Shown: positions 1 to 9,417, numbered from the stretch's first letter. The stretch: 64,000 nucleotides of DNA from Microbacterium neungamense (GCF_024971095.1 NZ_CP069717.1:2356001-2420000), one strand, 5' to 3'. Translations and numbers: made by a program. The notes: generated from the letters alone by a model not told the origin.

Positions 1-631
1 GGGTCATCAGGTCGGCCCACACCTCGGTGCGGTGCTCGACGACCACGAGCGTCGCGCCGGTCTCGGCGACGACCCGCTCGACGCTCGCACGGATCTCGCG
101 TACGCCGTCGGGGTCGAGGTTGGCGGTCGGCTCGTCCAGCAGCAGCAGACCGGGGCGCATGGCCAGCGCGCCGGCGAGCGCCAGGCGCTGCTTCTGCCCG
201 CCCGACAGCGCCTTGGTCGGATGCCGCAGCGGCATTTCGAGCCCGACCGCGTCGAGCGCCTCGTGCACGCGGGAGGGGATGTCGGATGCCGGAACGCCGA
301 GGTTCTCGCATCCGAACGCCACATCGTCCCCGACGCGGGACAGCACGATGCCCGCATCCGGATCCTGCAGGACGAGGCCGACCCGGCCCCGGCACCGCTC
401 GGGCGCCACGCCGTCGATGTGCAGCAGTCCGGTGCGCTCCCCCTCGTCGGCGTCGCCGAGCAGGCCGGCCATCCCGGCGAGGAGCGTGGACTTGCCCGCT
501 CCGGACGCGCCGAGGAGCAGCACCCGCTCGCCGGGTTCGATCGTGACCGTGACGTCGCGGACCGCGGGCAGCCGGCGCCCGGCGTACCGCCACCCCCAGC
601 CGTCGGCGACGACCCGTGCGGGGCCCGGCAT
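1..631 (-). CDS. ECF transporter ATP-binding subunit (partial, 3' end outside window)
   Basis: ATPase of an energy-coupling-factor importer, acting at the cytoplasmic face of the membrane. The visible 210 residues hold Walker A GASGAGKST (residues 41-49), a Q-loop near 89, signature LSGGQ (142-146), Walker B LLLLDEP (162-168) and the H-loop histidine near 200. The ATG at 631 lies 2 bases past the stop of the YkoE-like S component, so the two are co-transcribed downstream of a TPP riboswitch; the substrate is therefore probably hydroxymethylpyrimidine or thiamine. In the YkoEDC system the ATPase is a tandem protein followed by a T component, but that part lies outside the window. Family is certain; substrate is inferred from context. 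Confidence 0.88.
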   Translation of the reverse strand, partial: MPGPARVVADGWGWRYAGRRLPAVRDVTVTIEPGERVLLLGASGAGKSTLLAGMAGLLGDADEGERTGLLHIDGVAPERCRGRVGLVLQDPDAGIVLSRVGDDVAFGCENLGVPASDIPSRVHEALDAVGLEMPLRHPTKALSGGQKQRLALAGALAMRPGLLLLDEPTANLDPDGVREIRASVERVVAETGATLVVVEHRTEVWADLMT

Positions 632-633
632 GG

Positions 634-1266
634 TCAGACCTCGCGGCGCAGTTCGCGTCCGGCGGCGAAGCGGCCGAGAGCGCCGGTGCCGGCGAGAGCG
701 CGGACGAGCAGCCAGCCGACGACGCCGGCGAGGACGGCGCCGGAGACGACGAGGGTGCCCAGGTAGATGGCGTTGAACTCCGCGGTCTTCAGGATGTTCG
801 GGGAGCTGCCGTAGAACAGCTCGAACACCCAGGCCGCCACGGCGGCGCCCACGCCCGCGAGCATCGCGACCGGCAGGCCGAAGCGGCGGTAGAGGAACGC
901 GGCGAAGACCAGCTCCGCGCCGAGCCCCTGGACGAGGCCGGAGAGCACGGTGGAGACGCCCCACACGTTGCCGATCAGCATGGAGACGATCGCCGCGACG
1001 AGCTCGACCAGCAGTGCGGCGCCGGGCTTGCGGATCACCAGCCCGCCGACGACCCCGCCGAGCAGCCAGATGCCCACGGCGATGCCGCCGAGGCCGGGGG
1101 TCAGGCCGTCGGCGGCCGTGAACCAGGCGTAGCCGATCGTGTTCCACACCCAGAACACCAGGCCGATCGCGACGCCGAGCACGCTGGCCACGACGATGTC
1201 GACGACGCGCCAGGTGTACGTGCGCGGCGTGGTCGCGGACGCGGATGCGGACGGGGATGCGTTCAT
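634..1266 (-). CDS. ykoE: ECF transporter S component, YkoE family (thiamine precursor uptake)
   Basis: Membrane substrate-binding component of an ECF importer, 210 residues and strongly hydrophobic, with about five to six membrane segments after a short Ala/Ser-rich N-terminus. The segment after residue 15 (RVVDIVVASVLGVAIGLVFW) is typical of YkoE proteins, which import hydroxymethylpyrimidine/thiamine. The start at 1266 is fixed by a GGAGGAG Shine-Dalgarno 6 bases upstream and by the TPP riboswitch directly before it; a longer open frame upstream runs through the riboswitch and is not coding. The stop is followed 2 bases later by the ATPase start. Expression should fall when thiamine pyrophosphate is abundant. 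Confidence 0.87.
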   Translation of the reverse strand: MNASPSASASATTPRTYTWRVVDIVVASVLGVAIGLVFWVWNTIGYAWFTAADGLTPGLGGIAVGIWLLGGVVGGLVIRKPGAALLVELVAAIVSMLIGNVWGVSTVLSGLVQGLGAELVFAAFLYRRFGLPVAMLAGVGAAVAAWVFELFYGSSPNILKTAEFNAIYLGTLVVSGAVLAGVVGWLLVRALAGTGALGRFAAGRELRREV

Positions 1267-1274
1267 CAGATCTC

Positions 1275-1364
1275 CTCCCTGCGCTGGCATGATCCAGATC
1301 AGGTTCGACGGTCGAAGCGCGGTTCGCTTCCTCTCAGCCCGGCTCGCCGGACTCCCGTGGTTGT
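1275..1364 (-). promoter_or_regulatory. TPP riboswitch (THI element)
   Basis: Read on the minus strand, the conserved THI cores are present in order: a GGGAGTCC arm, the CTGAGAGG motif (1330-1337), then GAACCTGATCTGGATCATGC (1287-1306) and GCGCAGGGA closing the first helix. The element ends just before the Shine-Dalgarno of the YkoE-like gene, so binding of thiamine pyrophosphate probably hides the ribosome-binding site. No terminator run of T is seen between the aptamer and the start codon, which favours translational control. Confidence 0.93.
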
Positions 1365-1371
1365 GACCCCG

Positions 1372-1394
1372 ATCATAACCGGATTCGGTAGCGT
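1372..1394. promoter_or_regulatory. Divergent promoters for the thiamine transporter and the carboxypeptidase
   Basis: Two -10 hexamers lie back to back in a 36-base gap. TATGAT on the minus strand (1372-1377) would start the riboswitch leader near 1365. TAGCGT on the plus strand (1389-1394) is 6 bases before a GTG at 1401, matching the leaderless pattern found across the window. Neither has a recognisable -35. Confidence 0.5.
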
Positions 1395-1400
1395 ATGCAG

Positions 1401-2891
1401 GTGACCGCCGACGACCGCCCTCCGCGACCTGCGCTGCGCCGCGATCTGCGCGCGCGTGCGGCGGAGACGCCGACGTCGGCCCCCGAGCCCTCTCCCGCTG
1501 CGGCATCCGCTCGCTCCGAGCCGACCCCGGTGGCGTGGGCGGATGCCGAGCGCCCGCCGACCGCACTGACCTGGCTCGACCCGAGTGCGGTGGCCGAGAC
1601 GTCTCCGACGCCGGTGTTCGACGCGGGGGCATCTGCGGGCGCAGGCGCGGACCTGCTCAGTGGTGCCCGGCTGCGGCCGGACTGGCTGCGGCCCCGCGTG
1701 CTGGTCCCGCTCGGCGTGATGCTGGGGGTGTGTGCAGCCTACGCCGGCACGACCCTGCTCTGGCCGTTGCACGAGGTGGCGCCGGTCGTGTCGCCGGTGG
1801 CGCTCGAACTGCCGCCGGCACCGCCGGCCGTCGTGACCTGGCCCGAAGCCGGCAGCGCCGCGGTGGCGGTCGAGGGGCTGGACACCGTCGCCTCCACGGC
1901 GGAGCCAGCCGAGATCGCGAGCATCACGAAGGTCGCCTCCGTGATGATGGTGCTCGATCGCCTGCCGCTCGCCCCGGGTGAGCAGGGTCCGGAGTTCTCC
2001 TTCGACTACGGCGACTCCGTCGAGTACTGGGACTACCGCCGGTCCGATCAGTCGGCCCTGGACGTGCCGGTGGACGGCACGCTCACCGAGTACCAGATGC
2101 TGCAGGGCATCCTGCTGGGCTCCGCGAACAACTACATCGACCGGCTGTCGGACGAGCTGTGGGGGTCGGACCGCGACTTCGCCCGCGCGGCCGAGACCTG
2201 GCTGCGAGCGCACGGCATCGACGGCGTCTCGCTGGTCACCCCGTCCGGATTCGACGAGCGCAACGTGGCGACGCCGGAGGGCCTGATCGAACTCGCCGAG
2301 GTGGCGATGCGCCACCCGGTGTTCGCCGAGATCGTCGGCACCAGGACCGCCGAGATCCCCGGCGCCGGCACCGTGACGAACGGCAACGGCATGCTCGAGG
2401 ACCCGGCCGTCGTCGGCATCAAGACTGGCACGCTCACCTGGTGGAACCTGCTCACCGCGAAAGACGTCGAGGTCGACGGCACCACGGTGCGGCTGTACGC
2501 CGCCGTGCTCGGGCAGCCCGACGACGAGTCCCGGCTCGCGGTCACCCGGCAGCTGCTCGCCGAGGTCGAGAAGAGCCTCGCCGAGCAGGAGGCGACGGTG
2601 CCTGCCGGCACCGTGGTCGGGCGGGTCTCGACCGCGTGGGGCGAGGCCGTCGAGATCGTGACGGATGCCGACGCCGAGGTCGTGCTCTGGAACGGTGCGA
2701 CGCCGACCGCCGCCACGGCCTTCGAGCTCGGTGACCGGACAGCCGACGGCGCCGAGGTCGGCCGTCTCACCGTGGAAGGGCCGCTGAACGAGGCGTCGAC
2801 GAGCGTGTCGCTGGATGCGGAGCTCGAGGGCCCCAGCATCTGGTGGCGGCTGACGCACCCCCTCGAGCTGTTCGGTCTCGACCAGGGCTGA
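1401..2891 (+). CDS. D-alanyl-D-alanine carboxypeptidase (peptidase S11 type)
   Basis: Penicillin-binding serine peptidase that trims stem peptides of peptidoglycan outside the cell. A 95-residue Pro/Ala-rich cytoplasmic N-terminus precedes one membrane segment (about 98-118). The three catalytic motifs are intact: SITK (about 174-177), SAN (about 241-243) and KTG (about 341-343); a beta-rich C-terminal domain follows. GTG at 1401 is chosen because TAGCGT ends 6 bases upstream; an in-frame ATG at 1395 would overlap the expected transcription start. It is monocistronic, convergent with the ABC exporter. The charged N-terminal extension is longer than in classic DacA proteins, which use a signal peptide; this one looks like a type II membrane protein. 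Confidence 0.87.
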   Translation: MTADDRPPRPALRRDLRARAAETPTSAPEPSPAAASARSEPTPVAWADAERPPTALTWLDPSAVAETSPTPVFDAGASAGAGADLLSGARLRPDWLRPRVLVPLGVMLGVCAAYAGTTLLWPLHEVAPVVSPVALELPPAPPAVVTWPEAGSAAVAVEGLDTVASTAEPAEIASITKVASVMMVLDRLPLAPGEQGPEFSFDYGDSVEYWDYRRSDQSALDVPVDGTLTEYQMLQGILLGSANNYIDRLSDELWGSDRDFARAAETWLRAHGIDGVSLVTPSGFDERNVATPEGLIELAEVAMRHPVFAEIVGTRTAEIPGAGTVTNGNGMLEDPAVVGIKTGTLTWWNLLTAKDVEVDGTTVRLYAAVLGQPDDESRLAVTRQLLAEVEKSLAEQEATVPAGTVVGRVSTAWGEAVEIVTDADAEVVLWNGATPTAATAFELGDRTADGAEVGRLTVEGPLNEASTSVSLDAELEGPSIWWRLTHPLELFGLDQG

Positions 2892-2901
2892 CCCGGCGAG
2901 G

Positions 2902-4989
2902 TCAGGCGCGCTCGGAGTCGAGCTCGGCCTCCTCCGCGTCGCCGGTGACGACGACCGGGTCGGAACCGGTCAACGCCTCCTCGGCGTCCAGATCGGTCGC
3001 GGCCTGCTCGAACTGCGACTGGTACAGGCGCCAGTAGGCGCCCTGCCGGGCGATCAGCTCGTCGTGGGTGCCCTTCTCGACGATGTCGCCGTGCTCCATC
3101 ACCAGGATGAGGTCGGCGTCGCGGATCGTGGACAGGCGGTGCGCGATGACGAACGAGGTGCGGCCCTGTCGCAGCGCCGCCATGGCGTGCTGCAGCAGCA
3201 GCTCGGTGCGCGTGTCGACGGCGCTGGTCGCCTCGTCCAGGATGAGGATCGACGGGCGGGCGAGGAACGCGCGGGCGATGGTGATGAGCTGACGCTCACC
3301 CGCCGACACGTTCGACGCGTCCTCGTCCAGCACGGTGTCGTACCCGTCCGGCAGCGAGTGCACGAACCGGTCGACGTAGGTCGCCTTGGCCGCGGCCATC
3401 AGCTCCTCGTCGGTCGCGCTCTCCTTGCCGTAGCGGATGTTGTCGCGGATCGTCCCGGCGAACAGCCACGGGTCCTGCAGCACCATGCCGGTGCGCGAGC
3501 GCAGATCGTCGCGGCTCATCTCGGAGATGTCCTGTCCGTCCAGCAGGATGCGGCCGGAGTCCAGTTCGTAGAACCGCATGATGAGGTTCACCAGCGTGGT
3601 CTTGCCCGCGCCCGTCGGCCCGACGATCGCGACGGTCTGCCCCGGCTCCACCCGGAACGACAGGTCCCGGATCAGCGGGCGGTCGGGCGAGTACGAGAAC
3701 GCCACGTTCTGGAACTCGATGACGCCCTCGCCGTCGGCCACGGTGGGCGCGTCCTCGGCATCCGGCTCCTGCTCCTCCTGGTCGAGCAGCTCGAACACGC
3801 GCTCCGCCGAGGCGGTGCCCGACTGCACGACCGCGGCCATGCCGCCCAGCTCGCTGAGCGGCTGGGTGAACTGCTGCGAGTACTGGATGAACGCCTGCAC
3901 ATCGCCGAGCCGCAGGTTGCCGCCGGCGACCATGAGGCCGCCGAGCACCGCGATGCCGACGTAGGTCAGGCTGCCGACGAACATCATCGCCGGCATGATG
4001 ATGCCGGACAGGAACTGCGCCTTGAAGCTGGCCTGGAACAGCTCCTCGTTCTCCACCTGGAACCTCTCCAGCGCGTCCTTCTCGCGACCGAACACCTTCA
4101 CCAGGGCGTGACCGGAGAACGCTTCCTCCACGCGGGCGTTGAGGCGTCCGACCTTGCGCCACTGGGTGCCGAAGGCCTTCTGCGACCGCGGGCCGATGAT
4201 GCCGAAGATCACGCCCATCAGCGGCAGTGCCACCAGGGCGACCAGCGCCAGCTGCCAGGAGATCGAGAACATCATCACCAGCACGCCGATCACGGTGAGC
4301 GCCGAGGTCAGCGCTCCCGACAGCGACTGCTGCATCGTCTGCGTGATGTTGTCGATGTCGTTCGTGACCCGCGAGATCAGCTCGCCCCGCTGCACCTTGT
4401 CGAAGTAGGACAGCGGCAGGCGGTTGATCTTCGCCTCGACCTGCTCACGCAGGCGCCACATGGTGCGCACCATGATGACGTTGATCACGTAGCCCTGGAT
4501 CCAGCTCAGCAGCGCCGAGACGACGTAGATCGCCAGCACGGCGACGATGATCCACCGCAGCCGCTCGAAGTCGACACCGGTGCCGACCGAGAAGTTCTGC
4601 ATCGCCGCGACCATGTTGGCGAAGTCGTCCTGACCCGCCTGGCGCAGCGCGGCGACCACGTCCTCCTGGCTCATCCCCTGCGGGAAGCCGGGGAAGTCGC
4701 CGAAGCCGGTGCCGAGGACGTGCGAGACGAACCCCTCGTAGACGATGTTCGTCGCCTCGCCGAGCACCTTGGGCGCGGCGACCGCGAGCACGACGCCGAT
4801 GGCGCCGAGGATCGACACCAGCACGAACCAGACGGCCGAGGGCTTGAGCAGCCCGATCATCCGGGCGAAGCTCTTGCCGAAGTTGTCGGCCTTGCCCGGT
4901 GCGACGCTGTCCCAGCCGCCGCCGTCCAGGCGCGCCTTCTCGGCGAGCTCCGCCTCGTACTGCTCCTGCGGAGTCAGTTCGGTGTTCAT
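2902..4989 (-). CDS. ABC exporter half-transporter, long subunit (695 aa)
   Basis: Fused membrane and ATPase subunit of a heterodimeric multidrug-type exporter. After about 50 cytoplasmic residues come six membrane helices, with an unusually long outer loop between helices 1 and 2 (about residues 75-145), then the ATPase with Walker A GPTGAGKTT and a canonical Walker B ILILDEATSAVD. The signature is VSAGERQ rather than LSGGQ, as expected for the subunit that completes the degenerate nucleotide site. An acidic 40-residue tail ends the protein. Its ATG overlaps the stop of the 575-residue subunit by 4 bases, so they are translationally coupled. The substrate cannot be read from sequence. Confidence 0.92.
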   Translation of the reverse strand: MNTELTPQEQYEAELAEKARLDGGGWDSVAPGKADNFGKSFARMIGLLKPSAVWFVLVSILGAIGVVLAVAAPKVLGEATNIVYEGFVSHVLGTGFGDFPGFPQGMSQEDVVAALRQAGQDDFANMVAAMQNFSVGTGVDFERLRWIIVAVLAIYVVSALLSWIQGYVINVIMVRTMWRLREQVEAKINRLPLSYFDKVQRGELISRVTNDIDNITQTMQQSLSGALTSALTVIGVLVMMFSISWQLALVALVALPLMGVIFGIIGPRSQKAFGTQWRKVGRLNARVEEAFSGHALVKVFGREKDALERFQVENEELFQASFKAQFLSGIIMPAMMFVGSLTYVGIAVLGGLMVAGGNLRLGDVQAFIQYSQQFTQPLSELGGMAAVVQSGTASAERVFELLDQEEQEPDAEDAPTVADGEGVIEFQNVAFSYSPDRPLIRDLSFRVEPGQTVAIVGPTGAGKTTLVNLIMRFYELDSGRILLDGQDISEMSRDDLRSRTGMVLQDPWLFAGTIRDNIRYGKESATDEELMAAAKATYVDRFVHSLPDGYDTVLDEDASNVSAGERQLITIARAFLARPSILILDEATSAVDTRTELLLQHAMAALRQGRTSFVIAHRLSTIRDADLILVMEHGDIVEKGTHDELIARQGAYWRLYQSQFEQAATDLDAEEALTGSDPVVVTGDAEEAELDSERA

Positions 4990-6713
4990 GCGTCCACCCC
5001 CAGCTGCGATTCGACGATCTCGCGGTAGGTCGTGCTCGACGCGAGCAGTTCGTCGTGGGTTCCGGAGCCGACCATGGTGCCGTCCTCCAGGACGACGATG
5101 CGATCGGCATCCGTGATCGTCGACACGCGCTGCGCCACGACGATCTTGGTGACCTCGGGCAGCTCACGCCAGAGGGCCTGGCGCAGCCGGGCATCCGTCG
5201 TGAGGTCGAGAGCCGAGAAGGAGTCGTCGAAGACGAGGATCTGCGGCCGGTGCACGATCGCACGCGCGATCGCGAGCCGCTGACGCTGCCCGCCGGAGAC
5301 GTTCGTGCCGCCCTGCGCGATCCGCGAGTTCAGGCCGTCCGGCATCGCCTCGACGAAGTCGCGGGCCTGCGCGATCTCGAGCGCCTTCCACAGCTCCTCG
5401 TCGGTGGCCTCCTCGCGGCCGTAGCGGAGGTTGGATGCCACGGTGCCGGTGAACAGGAAGGGGCGCTGCGGCACGAGGCCGATGCTCCGCCACAGGGCGT
5501 CGACGTCGGCCCGGCGCACGTCCACGCCGCCGACCGCCACCGAACCGCCGGTGACGTCGAACAGGCGCGGGATGAGCGACACCAGCGTGGTCTTGCCCGA
5601 GCCGGTCGAGCCGATGATCGCCACGGTCTCGCCCGGTTCGGCGCGGAAGGTGATGCCCGACAGCACCGGCGCCTCGGCACCCGGGTAGGTGAACTCGACG
5701 TCGGTGAAGGCGACGCTCCCCGGCGCGGGGAACTCCTCCACGCCGTCGACCGGGCGCACCATGCTCGACTCGGAGTCGAGGACCTCGCCCACGCGCTCCG
5801 CGGACACCGCCGCGCGCGGGATCATCATGGCCATGAAGCTGGACATGATGACGCCCATCATGATCTGGCCGATGTACTGCATGAAGGCGAACAGGGTGCC
5901 GACCTCGACGCTGCCGGCGTCGACCTCGATGCCGCCGAACCAGATCACCGCGACGACCGTGACGTTCAGGATCAGCATGAACAGCGGGAACAGCAGCACG
6001 AACAACGAGCCGACGTTGCGCCCGACGATCATGATGTCGGTGTTCGCCCCGCGGAACCGCTCCTCCTCGATGCGCTCGCGCACGAAGGCGCGGACGACCC
6101 GCACGCCGGTGAGCTGCTCGCGCATGATGCGGTTGACCGCGTCGAGCTTGCCCTGGTAGCTGCGGAAGAGCGGCACCATGCGGCCGATGATGATGCCGGC
6201 GACGATGAGCAGCGCGGGCACCGAGACGGCGATCAGCCAGCTCAGGCCGACGTTCGTCTGCACCGCCATGATGATGCCGCCGATCGCGAGGAGCGGGGCC
6301 GTGACGAACATCGTCGCGCCCATCATCGCGAGCATCTGCACCTGCTGCACGTCGTTCGTGTTGCGGGTGATCAGCGAGCCGGCGCCGAACTGCGACACCT
6401 CTCGCTCGGAGAATCCGCTGACGCGCTGGAACACGTCCGCGCGGATGTCACGGCCGGCGGCCATCGCCGCCCGGGCCGCGAAGAAGGTCGCGATCACCGA
6501 GGCGATGATCTGGCCGAGCGAGATGGCGAGCATCAGCAGGCCGTGCGACCAGATGTAGCCGGTGTCGGCGCGCGCCACGCCGTTGTCGATGATGTCGGCG
6601 TTCAGCCGGGGCAGGTACAGCGAGGCCATCGCGCTGGCGAACTGGAACACCAGGACGCCGAGCAGCAGCCATCGGTATTTCGAGAGATATCGGACGAGGA
6701 GTTTTCCCAGCAC
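4986..6713 (-). CDS. ABC exporter half-transporter, short subunit (575 aa)
   Basis: Partner subunit of the exporter, with six membrane helices followed by an ATPase domain: Walker A GSTGSGKTT, canonical signature VSGGQRQR and Walker B ILVFDDSFSALD. The catalytic glutamate after Walker B is aspartate (DDS instead of DEA), so ATP bound at this subunit's Walker motifs with the partner's VSAGE signature is the non-hydrolysing site, as in LmrCD or TM287/288. The GTG start at 6713 is preceded by AAGGAAG at a good distance. It is the first gene of a two-gene operon. Confidence 0.92.
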   Translation of the reverse strand: MLGKLLVRYLSKYRWLLLGVLVFQFASAMASLYLPRLNADIIDNGVARADTGYIWSHGLLMLAISLGQIIASVIATFFAARAAMAAGRDIRADVFQRVSGFSEREVSQFGAGSLITRNTNDVQQVQMLAMMGATMFVTAPLLAIGGIIMAVQTNVGLSWLIAVSVPALLIVAGIIIGRMVPLFRSYQGKLDAVNRIMREQLTGVRVVRAFVRERIEEERFRGANTDIMIVGRNVGSLFVLLFPLFMLILNVTVVAVIWFGGIEVDAGSVEVGTLFAFMQYIGQIMMGVIMSSFMAMMIPRAAVSAERVGEVLDSESSMVRPVDGVEEFPAPGSVAFTDVEFTYPGAEAPVLSGITFRAEPGETVAIIGSTGSGKTTLVSLIPRLFDVTGGSVAVGGVDVRRADVDALWRSIGLVPQRPFLFTGTVASNLRYGREEATDEELWKALEIAQARDFVEAMPDGLNSRIAQGGTNVSGGQRQRLAIARAIVHRPQILVFDDSFSALDLTTDARLRQALWRELPEVTKIVVAQRVSTITDADRIVVLEDGTMVGSGTHDELLASSTTYREIVESQLGVDA

Positions 6714-6918
6714 AGGCGGACTTCCTTTTGGGATGGAATCAGGGCCGACGGTGGGCCATCAGACAGCGTGCCACGAACCTCCGACATCCGTATCCCCCTG
6801 AAGGATGACCTTCGCTGACAACGAAACCTTCCCCGGTCAGCGCCCATTTTCTGGACTGGATCGAACAACTCGCCGCGTCCCCGCATAGACTCGCAGGAGG
6901 TCACGGCGAGGGGAACGG
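6714..6918. promoter_or_regulatory. Divergent intergenic region, exporter operon / glycosyltransferase
   Basis: A 205-base gap with no gene. It holds an inverted repeat CGCTGAC (6813-6819) / GTCAGCG (6836-6842) with a 16-base spacer, a possible operator for the exporter operon, and a TAGACT hexamer about 30 bases before the glycosyltransferase start. No local regulator gene accompanies the exporter. Confidence 0.35.
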
Positions 6919-8148
6919 ATGCACGAGGACGAAGCGGCCGCGGCGGCCGTGATGCTGGTCTGCGACTACTCGCTGAAGTACCTCGGCGGGGCGCAGACCG
7001 CCTTCATCCGGCAGGCCCAGGCGCTGGCCGGCGAGGGGCATCCGGTGGTGGTCGTGGCGCCGGATGCCGACGCGATCGTCTCCGACGAGGCCGCGCAGGA
7101 GCCGGCGACCCCCGCCCCGCATCCGGAGTCGAGGATCGTCACGGTGTCGCCGCCGCGTCGCGGGACGATCCCCGTGCTCGACCTGCCGCTGCTGGGCCGC
7201 GCGCGCGACGTCGAGCCGCTGCTGGCGGCAACCGCCCGGCGGCACCGCGTCACCGTGATCGTCGTGCATTCGGAGTTCGCCCTCGCCGCCGCCGCGATCG
7301 CGGTGGGTCGGAGGCTGGGCATCCCGGTGCTGCACACGGTGCACACCTTCTTCTGGCGCGCCCCCGGATTCCTCGCCCCCTTCGCTCCGCTCGTCACCCG
7401 CGTGCACCGGGCGCTCACCGGGATCGGCGAGGGCGGACGCTTCACCGGCAGTCATCCGCTGAACAACGCCCTGCGCACGATGACGCTGCGGGTGGCGGAG
7501 CGCGCGGATGTCGTGCTGTCGCCGTCTCGCCACCAGGCCGAGGCGCTGCGCGCGGCCGGGGCGGGCCGGGTCGAGGCGTTCTCGAACGTCTCGCAGCCGC
7601 TGCGCTCCGTCGGCCCCGCGCCGGGCGAGGGCCCGCTGCGCCTGCTGTGGGTGGCCCGGTTCGCACCGGAGAAGCGCATCGACGTGGCGCTGGACGCGAT
7701 GCGACTCCTGCACGACGAGCTCGGCCCCGGGCGCGTGCACCTCGACGTCGCCGGGGGCACGCGCCGCCCGGCGCCCGGGGTCACCTTCCACGGGCCGGTT
7801 CCGCCCGAGCGCGTGAGCGAGCTGATGACCGCTGCGGATGCCGCCCTGATCACCTCGCTCGGCTTCGACAATCAGCCGATGGTGGCGCTGGAGGCCTTCT
7901 CGCACGGCCGGCCCGTGATCGTCAGCGACCCCGTGCTCGCGACGGAGTTCGGCGACGCCGCGATCGGCACGCCGGGAACGGATGCCCGGGCTCTCGCCGA
8001 CGAGATCCTGCTGCTCGAGGCCGACCGCTCACTGCTCGACGCGCCGCGCGCCGCCGCCCTCGCGTACGCGCGGGAGCGGCAGCCGGATGCCCACGTCGCG
8101 AGGCTTCTGGAGATCGCCGCGTCGGTCGCGGAGCGTCCCGGGAACTGA
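6919..8148 (+). CDS. Glycosyltransferase family 4-like (GT-B fold)
   Basis: Sugar transferase using a nucleotide-activated donor, probably for a cell-envelope glycan or glycolipid; the acceptor is unknown. The 409-residue protein has an N-terminal Rossmann-like half starting LVCDYSLKYLGGAQTAF (GGAQ loop) and a C-terminal donor half with LLWVARFAPEKRID (about 235-250) and a DNQPMVALEAFSHGRPVI segment (about 315-332) containing the family's E-x7-E-like region. The ATG at 6919 has a GGCGAGGGG Shine-Dalgarno. It stands alone between a divergent exporter operon and a palindromic repeat pair. Confidence 0.83.
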   Translation: MHEDEAAAAAVMLVCDYSLKYLGGAQTAFIRQAQALAGEGHPVVVVAPDADAIVSDEAAQEPATPAPHPESRIVTVSPPRRGTIPVLDLPLLGRARDVEPLLAATARRHRVTVIVVHSEFALAAAAIAVGRRLGIPVLHTVHTFFWRAPGFLAPFAPLVTRVHRALTGIGEGGRFTGSHPLNNALRTMTLRVAERADVVLSPSRHQAEALRAAGAGRVEAFSNVSQPLRSVGPAPGEGPLRLLWVARFAPEKRIDVALDAMRLLHDELGPGRVHLDVAGGTRRPAPGVTFHGPVPPERVSELMTAADAALITSLGFDNQPMVALEAFSHGRPVIVSDPVLATEFGDAAIGTPGTDARALADEILLLEADRSLLDAPRAAALAYARERQPDAHVARLLEIAASVAERPGN

Positions 8149-8169
8149 GCGCGGGGCATCCGCACCCCC

Positions 8170-8312
8170 ACCGGCGGGAAGATCCCGCATCCCCGGCGCC
8201 CTCCTGCGGTGCGAGAACCTCCCGGCGGCGTGGCAGTCACCCGGCTCATGGGCCGCCGGGAGAATCCGGCATCCGCCACACCTCTCCGAGCTGCGCGAAT
8301 CTCCCCGCGGCG
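8170..8312. repeat. Tandem pair of intergenic palindromic repeats, site 1
   Basis: Two units of about 60 bp (8170-8229 and 8251-8312). Each starts with a CCGGCGGGA/GCCGCCGGGAGAA arm ending in CGCATCC or GGCATCC, and closes with an inverse arm of type GnTGCGnGAAnCTCCC(C/G)GCGGC. The same unit, again as a tandem pair, recurs at 22435-22567. Each unit can fold into a long imperfect hairpin. Confidence 0.7.
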
Positions 8313-8346
8313 ATGCGAACCGGCCGACGCGAACGGGCCGCCGGGC

Positions 8347-9417
8347 TCAGCGCACGGCGGAGAACAGCGCCGGCTCGGGGACGTACTCGCGGGCCGGGGC
8401 CCCGGCGTCCGGGGCGAGCTCGGCGATGGACGCGGGCTGCCACTTCGGCTGCCGGTCCTTGTCGACCAGCTGCGCGCGGATGCCCTCGACGAGGTCCGGA
8501 TGATGGTGGACGAACCAGATCACGCGCCGGTACTCGCCCTCCAGCGCCTCGCGCACCCCGCTCATCGCCCGCGCCTCGCGCACGGCGTCGAGGGTGACCG
8601 CGAGACCGGTGGGGGCGAGCTCGCGCAGTGTCGCCGCCGCGGCGGCGGCATCCGGCTCCTCCCGCGCGTCGAGGCGGTCGAGGATCTCTGCGACGCTGTC
8701 GGCGGCGAACGCGTCGTCCACCCAGCTGCGGGCGGCGATCAGCGATGAGGGCTCCGGCGTCTCGTCGAACAGCAGCACCAGCTCGTTCGGCGTGCCCGGG
8801 TCCGCACGGTGCGCGAGCGCGTCGCGCAGCGCGTCGAGGCGGTCCGAGGGGACGTAGTGGTCCGCGAAGCCGGCGTAGATGGCATCCGCGGCGTTCATCG
8901 ACGTGCCGGTGAGCCCCAGGTACTCGCCGAGGCGGCCAGGGGCGCGGCCGAGCAGCCAGGTGCCGCCGACGTCGGGCGTGAATCCGATGCGCGTCTCCGG
9001 CATCGCCAGCCGCGAGCGCTCGGTGACGATGCGCACCGCGGCGTGGCCGGCAAGCCCGATGCCGCCGCCCATGGTGATCCCGTCGGCGAAGGCGACGACC
9101 GGCTTCGGGTACTCGGCGATCATCGCGTTCATCGCGTACTCGGCGCGGAAGAACGCCTCCGTGAGCTCTGTCCGCCCGCCGACGATCTGGTCGTAGAGGG
9201 CGCGCACGTCGCCCCCGGCGCACAGGCCCCGCTCGCCCTCGCCGTCGATCAGCACGCACTGGATGTCGCTGTCGTCGCGCCAGTCCTGGAGCGCGGTCGT
9301 GATCCGTTCGATCATCTCCGGGTCGAGGGCGTTGATCGCGCGTGGGCGGTTCAGCGTGATCCGGCCGAGCGAGTGCTCGGTGCGGACGAGGACGGTGGGT
9401 TCGGCGGAGTCGGTCAC
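8347..9417 (-). CDS. Enoyl-CoA hydratase/isomerase family, probable 3-hydroxyisobutyryl-CoA hydrolase
   Basis: Crotonase-fold enzyme of 356 residues, which fits the 3-hydroxyisobutyryl-CoA hydrolases of valine breakdown better than short enoyl-CoA hydratases (about 260). Visible motifs are ITLNRPRAINALD near the N-terminus, the oxyanion-hole segments GLCAGGDVRALY and GITMGGGIGLAGH, and MPETRIGFTPDVGGTWLL with the family glutamate. The GTG at 9417 is used because TACCCT lies 7 bases upstream (9425-9430); an earlier ATG at 9483 would put the promoter inside the gene. It is divergent from the ABC ATPase gene, with no valine-degradation neighbours. Confidence 0.82.
   Translation of the reverse strand: MTDSAEPTVLVRTEHSLGRITLNRPRAINALDPEMIERITTALQDWRDDSDIQCVLIDGEGERGLCAGGDVRALYDQIVGGRTELTEAFFRAEYAMNAMIAEYPKPVVAFADGITMGGGIGLAGHAAVRIVTERSRLAMPETRIGFTPDVGGTWLLGRAPGRLGEYLGLTGTSMNAADAIYAGFADHYVPSDRLDALRDALAHRADPGTPNELVLLFDETPEPSSLIAARSWVDDAFAADSVAEILDRLDAREEPDAAAAAATLRELAPTGLAVTLDAVREARAMSGVREALEGEYRRVIWFVHHHPDLVEGIRAQLVDKDRQPKWQPASIAELAPDAGAPAREYVPEPALFSAVR

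Noticed and set aside
2902..6713. Long open frames antisense to the ABC exporter genes (600-650 codons)
   Set aside because: They are by-products of GC-rich third codon positions: composition is Arg/His/Asp/Gly-rich with no domain, and the opposite strand encodes clear transporters.
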